DNA from: Monoplex corrugatus
Lineage: Eukaryota; Mollusca; Gastropoda; Littorinimorpha; Ranellidae
Assembly (NCBI GenBank): GCA_030674185.1
Contig: CM060312.1
Span: 72,098,237-72,162,236, forward strand
Length of the DNA: 64,000 nt
Reading direction: 5' to 3'
Shown: positions 46,101 to 57,494 of the stretch, one piece after another
How positions within the stretch are numbered: the stretch's first letter is position 1
Layout of the letters: every line of letters starts with the position of its first letter
The notes under the pieces: generated by a model
What the model saw: the letters and a program-made list of their open reading frames with translations, nothing else
What the model was told of the DNA's origin: nothing
Databases searched by the model: none
Made by a program: the position numbers and the translations under genes

Positions 46101-49100
46101 TTCTTGACGCTGATTCTCGTCAGTAGGGTGAAGAGCAGGCAGCCAGCACATGTCACACATCTGCCAGTGAAAATAGGGGCAACTATCCTTCAATGGACAT
46201 TCACCCCCATCTTTTATGTAGGGACAGGGGATGTCAGCATCCTTCAGAGCCAGATCCGGGTTTATATCATATGATGGATCGTAAACATCTCCTACTGCTC
46301 CCTGCTCATCATCCCCCCAACTGCTTCCTGCTGGGGCCACAGCCCTGGCATAGCTTGGAGGCACTGAAATACAGACACAATACTATGAATTGCATCTAGC
46401 ATACACACACACACACACACACACGCGCACACACACACACACACACGCGCACAACACACACACGTGTATATATACATCATCATGTGCCCTGCTGCATGGC
46501 GTTGGTGATCATGGCCCTCCGTATGCATCTGTCCCTTGTCGCCGCAAGCACATCTTCCACCCTCTCTGTTCTCAGCCACCCTGCAAGAACATCCAATATT
46601 TTCTCTCTGGGTCTACTTGGTGCTCTCTTTCCCTCTAGCTTTCCTGTTGTGACCATGTGCTCTAATCCCCCTTTCCTCATAAAATGGCCTGTAGATGTTG
46701 CCTGCCTTTTCCTAATCTTCCTTATCAATGATCTTCTTGTACCTGCCTCCATGAAGACTGTCTCGTTTGTTTTCCTTGTTGTCCATGAAACTCTCAACAT
46801 TCTTCTTAGAAACCACATTTTGGCTGCCTCAATCAAAAGACTAAAGGTTAAAAGGTTAAAGGTCCCATGGTCAATATGGCCGTAGGGGCGTGAACTGTTA
46901 AAGATTCACCGTGTCTAGGGCACGGCATTATGAAAGGCGGAGCCCATCCCTCTCCTTTCGCCGCCTTTTTAAACCTCCCCCGACCGAAGTCAGGTACCCA
47001 TTCACTGCTGGGTGGACAGAGGGAGTTTTCAGGCCGGAAAAATCGAACCAGCGTTTAGCGGATTCGAACCACCGACCTTCCGCACCGCAGACGAGCGCTC
47101 TAACCACTCGACTACAGGCCCCCCAATCAAAAGACTAGGGACAACTTATACGCTAAACTGAGGAATATCAATTTTTATACTTTGACAATTTTTATACAAC
47201 CATGATTTTTCTAAAGCAAGGAATTGTTTTTCAGTGTGTTCAAGAGCCCTTTTGAACTAAACTATGTCACAAAGACATCAACTCCTTTCATTTCTCTCAT
47301 TTCTACACACAAAGTTGTGCATTGTGTTGGTCTGCAGTTAGTCATTATAATTGTAACGTCACCTACGCAGATCAGGTCAGGGGCAGTAACCCTTAAGCTT
47401 ACATCCAGTGTCTGCGTACTTTTCCCCTTGTGCATGTCACACAGGTTGTAACAGTCAGCTTTTTTAACAGCAAATTTCTTCAGAGGCAACTGTAGCTAGC
47501 AAGGGTTCAAGTCAGGCTGTGCTGGGAATCTGCTATCCAGGTTACATGTTCTAAGTTGCAGTTGGCATGCTGCAAGTGTTGTTACCAGTACTAAAACTGA
47601 GCTTTGTGCTTCAAGTGACTAGAGGCTTGATTTGCTGCTCTGACCAGTGGCTTGATTTGCTATGTCTTCCTGACTCATTTCTGAGTTTGGTTATGGTGGA
47701 TAGATGGCTGAGGCATTCACTTACCAGTGTCTGAGCATGGTTTTGCTATATAGGTTTTCCAGAAACAGGTAATCCATTCAAGCAACAATGTGTTTCAAGG
47801 GAAAAAAATGTCAGGGGTCAAGGCTGGCTGGGTCCAGGGGCAGAGCTCTTGGTGGGGGTCTGGGGCAACGCCCCCCAAAGCTGAAGCATTTTAGTCTAGT
47901 AAACGGAAATTTAACCCACTCTGGTGAAAGATAAATCAAGTATTTTAATAAAAGAAAAAAAGGGCGCCAGCAGTGTTAACAATGAACAAAACATGCAACT
48001 TTTCCTCACTCTCTTTTGCCTCACCTGACAAACGAAAATTTTCCTTTGATGTCCTGAGCCTGTCGTTGTGCTGCTTTCCTTTCAGGTGATCAACCAGTGC
48101 TCCTTTATCGCCGGACTTGTAACTGATTTCTAAGCAGCAAAGTTCGCAGTATGCTTTACCGGCAATCTTCAGTTTCTCGAAGAAACAAGCGAACTTATTG
48201 CCATTGTACACTTCCTGCAGCCAGTCCCATTTCCAGTGATTTTTGAGACCTTCATTGATGTCAGCGATGGAAGCATTTAGTGGAACAAAGTCCCTACGTG
48301 TACTCATATTTCAATGCGTCGATGGAACACAGACAGTGACACTTATGAAAGAGGATGCGCAAATCTCGCAGTCAGTTGCAAAAGTAAAACAGCGCATGCA
48401 CTTACGGCTTCTTTTGAATAGTTTCAGTGATCCCATTCCCGGTTCTCCATACTTTCAAGGAATTCCTCCCCCCCCTTTCGCGGATATTCCGCGAATTCGT
48501 GGACATTTGGATTGCCTGCAGAAAGAAATCGTCCTTTCACACAGCAACAACACATGCTGTTATATTCCATACATCATGGGTGTGCTCACATCCACACCTT
48601 TTTAGTTGTGGCACAAATTTTACATTCCATACATCATGGGTGTGCATACACCCAGTGTTACAGATTCAAAATTCAATTATGTACAGTCTGCATGTTGTTT
48701 GTATAATTTCCATCTTACCAAGGGAATCATCATGTGGAGGACACAACCAGATTCCTGGGAGTGGTCATGTGACTGAACCAGTTGATGCCTTTGATTTGTT
48801 TGTGACTGACTCAGTGGTTAAACGAATTGCTGGCCTACTGTATACAAATGCAGAGGGAATCAGAGTAATGGGAGGAGATAAGTGGGTGAAAACAGATGAG
48901 ACAGAAATCAGGGTTCTGTTTGGATATCTGTTATTCACATGTTACAAGCAACAAAACTTCTTGCCAACAATATGCTTTGATGTTATTGAGAGACAGTGCT
49001 ATCAGATCTGCATTCAGTAGTCAGGTTTCCAGCAAAAAACAAAAATATCTATATATATATATCAGTTGCAAAAGTAAAACAGCGCATGCACTTACGGCTT

Positions 49101-51153
49101 CTTTTGAATAGTTTCAGTGATCCCATTCCCGGTTCTCCATACTTTCAAGGAATTCCTCCCCCCCCTTTCGCGGATATTCCGCGAATTCGTGGACATTTGG
49201 ATTGCCTGCAGAAAGAAATCGTCCTTTCACACAGCAACAACACATGCTGTTATATTCCATACATCATGGGTGTGCTCACATCCACACCTTTTTAGTTGTG
49301 GCACAAATTTTACATTTCATACATCATGGGTGTGCATACACCCAGTGTTACAGATTCAAAATTCAATTATTCAATTATATATATTAAAGATGAGAATTGG
49401 AATGGCCAAGAACAGTATGGTTCAATTGAACAATATTTGGAAAGACCACAGCATAACAGCAGACCTTAAGATAAAACTCTTAAAATGTCTTGTCTGGCCA
49501 GTGATGTTATACGGCTGCGAGGCATGGACAATGAAGAAAGAGGATGAAAGACGAGTGGAAGCAGCAGAGCTGTGGTTTTACCGAAGACTGCTGAGGGTCA
49601 AATGGACGGATAGGCGCTCAAATGAAAGCATACTGAATGAGTTGAGTACTACACGCAAGCTCCTAGTACTCATACAATGGAGGAGACTGAAATATGTTGG
49701 ACACGCAATCCGTAATGAGAGAACAGACTTGATGTCCACTGTCCTCCAAGGTAAAGTGGAAGGAAAGAGAAACAGAGGACGGCCACCTGCATCACTTGCT
49801 AGAAACATCACAAACATCAGTGGCAGGAAACTCCAGGAGGTGGTCAGACTTAGCCAAGATCGAGAGTGCTGGAGGCAACTTGTGAGGACATCATGTGCAG
49901 CGGCCAACACTGTTCCCGGTGACGCTGACAGGTGACAGGTGACAGTGATATATATATATATATATACACATATACAAATATATATATATATATATCACGG
50001 TGCACAAATCCGAGATACTTTAGTTGACTCTGCCCTGCCGGCTATTAATAGCGCGCATCTTTCCCCTTCCCTTCCACTCCCCACACCCCTTTCATCCATC
50101 CCACTGCCGTGTATAGCGCACTCAGCTTCCTTCTTTATCATTAGGGCTTGAGCACAAAGGCGTGCAACAGAGATAAGACTGTGGTCGACCCTGCCTGGCT
50201 AAAAATAGCACTCGCAGCCGGCCAATGCCAGCTGCAACTAAAGGGTGTCAGAATGGCTGGGAAAATGCAGCTGTGCATGTGACCTCCCACCACAAAATCA
50301 GTCTTAACTCGCAGTCAGTCGAACAGCAGTAGGAGCTGAAAAAGTGACTGAGGGCCTATCTGGGGTGTTTTGACTTTTTCTCAAAATCGATTTCTGTAGA
50401 CTATAATCTATCCCCCAGAGAAATTTTTTTCTTGAAAAAATATTAATAATCAATTTAAAATGGTATTTTAATGCACTGATCGCAGCAGAAAGAATGCAAT
50501 TTCCTACCAAAAGTACTTATTTTTGTCTCTTATTATGAACCGTAACATGTACAGTACCCGCACATGTAATCCACTGACCAAAAGCTCTTTGGTGCACCTT
50601 TCCGATAATGACAGCGAAAATTAGAAACAAACTGGGTCAAAGCCACCAAATAAAGAAATTTAAGGAAAATGTGTAGGAGACCACACAAAAACTTTAGAGG
50701 CCGTTTTCTCAAAATGTACATCACTTCAGCTTAATTACTTTAAACATTTATAACTTCTACACTTTTTGTTGAGTACAAGCTTTATTCAAGTACCAAAATA
50801 ATCAGCAGAGTGTACACTTTCCAGTGATATGTATATCTCAAAATGCCCAAAATGCTAGTTAAGATTGATTTCGTGCTGGCACGAATCGAGAGGGGGTTGA
50901 CCCTGACCAGCCCTTTCATCCCCCTGGGGAAATGCATCAGATACAAAACAGAAGGAAAAGGAAATAAAGCAACAATGGGGCCGCAAGCAGCACATCTCTG
51001 CGGGCCAAAACAAAGACAGGAAATGGCAAATTAATAAGGTTGCTGTGGCAGTTGTAACTGGTGTGACGATAGGAATGCATCATAAGCTTGCTTCAACTGT
51101 CATGCCTGACTTTGTGAACAGCACACCCTGAAGACCTGTCAGCACACACACAC

Positions 51154-51194
<41 letters not shown>

Positions 51195-51988
51195 ACATGC
51201 ACACACACACAAGCGCACCTACCTGCACCAGCATACAACTTGCCAGGTACAAACTCGGCTGCCTTCACCCAATCTTCTGGAATTTTGCTTGGATTGTGAC
51301 CAGCAGAGGGTGCTGAGGTCACTTTTGGTCGTGCTCCACCGTGACTCAAAGAGACTGGACTGCTCTGGAGAGGCTCAGCGTCTGTTCTAAGATTGACGCG
51401 CATAAAAAAATTGGTAATACCAGAAGACTTTGGCTGTGTCTCTTTCTTTGGGGATGTGGAGTCCTCTTTCATAGATGGTGAATTCCTTGTTATAGGACTC
51501 TGACTGAATGGTTCCCATTTCTCTGGAGATGGGCGTGTTGCAGATGTTTTTGTTGCTTTGCTGGGTGATGTGGAACCATTCTCCTTTGTAGGTGAGTAAT
51601 ACCTGTTGACGGCTCTTTGACCAAATCCAGCCTTTTCGTGATTGTATCTGCAAGTTCAAAACAACTAACCCTGCTCATTTCAATTATATATATATATATA
51701 TAATTATATATACACACACACACACACACACAAATACATAAAATTTCACATTAGTGGAAACAGTAGTCTGAGTATGGGGTGTGCCAATCCTAAACAGATT
51801 TGCAAAATATTCATAATGTGCTGCTCTGTCTTGCCCATTTCAAAATATTTGTTAAACATTTGCTGAATGATATTAAGACATTTAGTTACAAACAGGAGTC
51901 TCTTTTAATGTTTGTCATTCCTATGTGCGCATGCATACTTGTGTGTGTGTGTGTGTGTGTATGTGTGTGTGTGTGTGTGTGTGGTGTG

Positions 51989-52019
<31 letters not shown>

Positions 52020-55000
52020 CACTGTGTGTGTGTGAGACAGATAGACAGACAGAGACAGATGTGTGAATGTGTCTGAGAGAGTGAGAGAAAGAGAAAGAGA
52101 GAGAGAGAGAGAGAGTGTATGAGTGTACGTGTGTATGTGTGTGTGAACGTGTGTACATATGTGTGTGTATGAGCATGTGTGTGTATCAATCCTACTGTAT
52201 ATTACACTGTGTCTTAAAAATGTCAAAAGTACCAGTCCAAACTGAGTTTGGAGAACAGCCCTACAAAAACATTATCATTACGTGCACTCTGTACACTGTG
52301 CATAGACAAGTGATGAACGACAACTTATGCATGCGAAAACACATAAAAAGATGCCATGGACATTTCCACAAAAACACACCCTGTGAGACTGTTCTTGTCA
52401 TGCAAGCAAGACTGCAAGCACAGGCTAGGGTATCAGTATGTCATTGTGCAAGAATTTTTTCTTTTATTTTGTCCTTTTCAGAGCAATGGTTTCTGATCAA
52501 TGCCTGTACGCAGTGATGCACACCATCTGACCCATACTGTGCTGGCCTTGTCTTGCTGCACAGACTGTCTACTCCATCTTCAATGGGTGTGCATGCCAAG
52601 TATTTTCTGTTTGTTTCTTTCTTTCCATAAGCCATCAACCGCACAAACATGGTTTACTGGATCTTCAACATTTTATTTGTTGTTCTAAATGTGTATACAC
52701 AAAAGGAGGTTTAGGCCATTAACAGATCTACATGACACAAAGGGGATTCAGGGTATTAAATCAGATCTGCATGTAACTTAATTAAGGGACAGGAAAAAAC
52801 TTCTACCCTTTGCGGCTTTCTCCACTAACCTGACTAAGCACTACCCAGAAATGATCGAACCCAGACCATCAGATTCATGGTCAGATGTCTTAACCACTTG
52901 GCCATCATAACCAGCTTAATTTGTTAAACATTTACCTGCAACGGTCGCCATATGCACAGGAGCCCTTCAAATAATACCGACAGACAAGATCGGGTGGTGT
53001 GCTGAGATCATGGGAGTAGTAACAGTCATCTCCATGCTTGCAACAGTTATGCATGAAATATCTGCACACACACAATAAGTTCATGTTAAACGTCCCAAAT
53101 ATCACAAATGGCATGAAATACCTGCACACACACAATAAGGTCATGTTTAATGTCATATATCACAGCTGGCATGAAATATCTGCACACACACAAGTTCATG
53201 AGACAACACTTTACAATTCATAAGAATTTTCATCTACTGACTGTTGTAAAGGATTTCATATCCCCAGAGAATGAATGACTTAATGAATAAATGAATGAAT
53301 GAATGAATGAATGAATGAATGAATCAATCAATCAATCCATGCATCATAATTCTTATCAAGTAGTAAGAAACTCTGATAAGAGCTGGACAATAGAAGGTCC
53401 TCAGAGGAGAAACCCCCATCAAGCAAGTGTTTGGTCTTTAACTCATTAAAATCTTGCGCTGGGGGTGGGGGGATGGTGGGAGCTAATCCAGGTCATATGC
53501 TCCTGGATCCACTTTGCTGTTGCCATTTTTTTTCATAGAAATTTGTCCTTAACATGAGTTCAAACAGGCACATCCAAGGTGATAAAATATCTCAAGGCCA
53601 AGTCACCCTTGCGACAGATGTCTTAACTCAATCACACCATGCTGGTAAAAAATCGCAGGCATTTTCCTTTACTGGTTGGAGACGTGATGATTTATCGACG
53701 GCGGACATTCGGTGGACAGCGCTTAGATTTGATTTTATCAAGATTTTGCACTATATAAATAAAATATTGTATTGTATTGTATTGTATTGTATTGTTTTTT
53801 TTTTTTACGTCAGAAGCGTCAGTTATAGGGCAAATTCATTGGGAACTGAAACTAGGGTATGTTTACAGCAGTTATTTCCCTTAAAACTTGTAGCAATGTG
53901 AAACAAAGACGGCATAGCCTTTTTTCAGTGCTATCCACGACATGTGAATTTCGCAAATGGTGTCAAGGAACCTCACAATTTTGTGAATATTTTGTGCTCT
54001 GGAGCAACTGTATGCAAAAAGTGACAACTACCAGTAATCTTGTGTTTTCCAACATGTGAAATCAGTGATTTAAAACATCCATGGCATGGAAATTATGTTC
54101 TGGACTTCAACTAAAACTGTTTCACAGTGTATGTTCATATCAATCAAAAAAACAAAAAACAAAAAAATTTACCCCCCTTTGGATACCTATTTGGATACCT
54201 CATCATTTACAAGTATATGGAATACCATAAATAAGGTAAGATTATTTGTAAAGATATCCTGGTCTTTTTGTATCACTTAACTTTGTTTGTCTGAAGTATT
54301 TGGTTGTTTTTCTATATTTTTTTTAAATGTGCCAAAAATCGCGTGACTTGAGGGGTCAGAATGACCCAGAAGACTGTGATTCGATTGAGTTGACCACTTA
54401 GCTATGGGAATTTTCAAGCATTATACTAATTATAGAGTTCATTTTTATTACTCCTACACCAGACCCACCTGGAACTCTTCAGCTGCTTCTGCAATTACCT
54501 TGGCTTAGGGCTCTGGTCCTCTCTCTCCCAGAAATTGAGAGCTGTTTCATGAGGTTATAGGCTGATGTGCCAATCCACACCCCCCCCCCCCCCCCCCCCC
54601 CCCTTTGTTCCAATCTCTATGGCAAGGACTTTGACTTGAAAGCCAGATTTCCTGAAGTAGCTAGTTTGGCTGGCATACTTTTCAGTCTTGTACTAGTTGT
54701 AGATGTGGGCTTTCTCCATTTTACTTTCATACAGTCTAGTGAGATCAATCAAATTATTTGTTTTGATGAATGGGAGCCAAGAACTATATCCGGGCTCATG
54801 CCACTCTTGGTTACAATTTTTGGGTGTTTTTATCCACTGTAAAAGATCTACTATGTGTTCCTAGTTGTTTGCTCCATCCAGCAGCCCCTGCTGCCATTAT
54901 AATATATACTCGAAATGTCACATTTTTATCAGGACACACTTTGCTGCCTCCTGCCATAAAGAAAATTGTCGGAGTTCTGAAGGCATGTTTTTTCCCCTCG

Positions 55001-57463
55001 CAGTACAGATCGCTTGTGCACACCCCAGCAGCTCAATTGGTTGAGCACTGGATTCACATGCTAATGGTTGTGGGTTCGAATCCTGAGGTGTGCTATATTA
55101 TATTCAAGACAGTGACTCACCTGACAATGTACAGCGCCTCTTGACTCGCACCACTGAGTGCTACTCGGACATTAAGAACTGGATGACATACAATAAACTC
55201 CAGCTTAATGACGACAAGACGGAAGCTATCCTCATTGGCACCCGTCAGAAACTTTCTCAGCTGCCCCCTATTATGTAACACATCAGTCCCAATTTCTGAC
55301 TCAGCTAAAAACCTTGGTGTCTGCCTTGACTCTACCCTCTCCATGAACAACTTTGTTTCTCAAACTGCCAGATCTTGCTACTATCACCTCCATCATATAA
55401 GCCTGATCAGGAAGTATCTCTCTGTTGAAACAACTGCAAAACTCGTTCTCTCCTTCATAATGTCTCGCACTGACTATTGCAATTCACTCCTGTCTGGTCA
55501 GTGGTCTTCCTGCCTCCACCATCCACATCCTACAGCGCATTCAAAACAATGCTGCACGCCTTGTACTCAAAAAGAAAAAAGCTGACCACATTTCTCCTCT
55601 CCTGGCACAACTTCACTGGCTCCCTGTATCAAAGCGCATACAGTACAAACTAGACACCATGGGCTACAAAAGCCTCAATAACGCAGCCCCCGATTACCTG
55701 TCAAGCCTACTTGAGATCTATCTTCCCTCACGTACCCTCCGCTCTGCCTCCGATCCTCTGACTTTTTGCTTTCCACGCACTAAGCTCAATACCTACAGTC
55801 CACGAGCCTTCTCTGTTTCTGGTCCACTCTCCTGGAACAAACTTCCTCTCTCAGTCCGTCAGCAACCTACTTTTGTCTCCTTCAAGTCCGCTCTCAAAAC
55901 TCACCTTTTCTCCTCTGCATGAAATCCTGACCTCACTCATCCCCCTCTGTAGCCTGTCTCCACTCGGAGTGGAATCACATTGTAATATATATTTGTATAT
56001 AATATGCTCTCTATAATTTTCCATTGCTTTTATTCTTTTTCCCCATTTATAGCCATGTGTGTGTGTGTTGTGTGCGCGCGTGCGTGTGTGTATGCTCAGC
56101 GCTTAGATTTGATTTCTATCAAGATTTTGCGCTATATAAATATTGTAATTATTATTATTAATATTATTATTATTATATAAAATCTGGACTTCTCACTGTC
56201 CCATCTTAACATCATTGTTGTTCTGGTGGTGTCAATAAAGGATCAGATACCCCCTTTCCCTGAAATGGTTATTCCCATAGGCCAAATCAGCTGAGGTGGA
56301 TGCCCACATAAAAACTGAACCAAATCAATCACTCACTCATGCAATCTCTTGAAGCACTTGATTGTGCCTCCATGTGTACCTTCCTCAGGTTAATGCTGCC
56401 TTGCATGAACTCAGGACAATGTTCCATTGTTTGTTTATCCTGGCAGAGTAGGCACACAGGGTTATCTTATTTCCCCCGTTTCACCGGATCAGCATTCAAG
56501 GGCAGGAGGTCATATACAGATTTGAGGATGAAACAGATTCTGAGAGGGGCCATCTGTCACACATCATTCCAGCTTAGTCTACTTTGGAGTGCATTTCTCA
56601 TGTTGTCCAATGTCCTTGCTGGCATGCTTGACTGCCTTTTGGATTCTTTTGACCTCTTCTTCTTTCTTCATCTCATGTACTGTCATGAATATCTTTGTTT
56701 GCCTTTCCATTGGCCTTTGACCACCATTCCATTTCTGTTTAGTGTTTATCTCAATCCCTACCTATTCATCTGCATGCACTCTTATTATTTCTCTGACCGT
56801 GAGGCTTTCCTTTGCTGCAGCCACTGCCTCCCAGGCAATTAATTAATACATTGTATTTTGTATGCATCATAATTCTTATGATAATAACTCTGCAAATTTC
56901 AAGAGAAACATAAAATGAAAACACAGATTTTTAATGTTCAAGGGAAATTCTTCATAATTAATTATCATTCCTATGCAATGAATGTGCTTATGTTAAAAGT
57001 ATACACCAGCTGCTTCCTGACAGCCACACTGTGACATTATTAAATGATCAAATTTTTGCAGTTGTTTAGGCCTATTGGTAAAATACTTAACCTGGTCTTG
57101 TCTGTGGTTTTCACACTGTTAGCAGATGGGTAGGGGAAATTGTTTCCTTACCTTGTCCTCTTGAATCTGGCTGTTTACAAGCCTGTGTGCTGAACGGCTA
57201 TGTGTCCATATCCATACATGTGTGCATGAGTGTGAAAACTTATGTATGCCTTTGTCACTTTGTGTGGTTGGATGTGTATGGGGGGAGGGTGGAAAGGTTT
57301 CAAACTGTTTTGTTTATTTACTCTGACGAGGGACATTTTGTGCCGTGTCTGCACACATTCACAAGCATGTACACATACATGTACACGTGCACGTACTTGT
57401 TTTTGTGTGAGAAAGTGTGTCTGTGTGTGAGTGTGTGTGCGTGCAATTATGAATCTGAATGTG

Positions 57464-57494
<31 letters not shown>

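Noticed and set aside
48372..49370. LTR retrotransposon with 309-bp LTRs
   Set aside because: The ends are not TG..CA, there is no primer-binding site or polypurine tract, and the 381-bp interior has no gag or pol. It is more like a tandem duplication.
55018..55093. Functional tRNA gene
   Set aside because: The acceptor stem and boxes A and B are good, but D-arm spacing is wrong and the anticodon and T stems do not pair. It is listed as a tRNA-like pseudogene.
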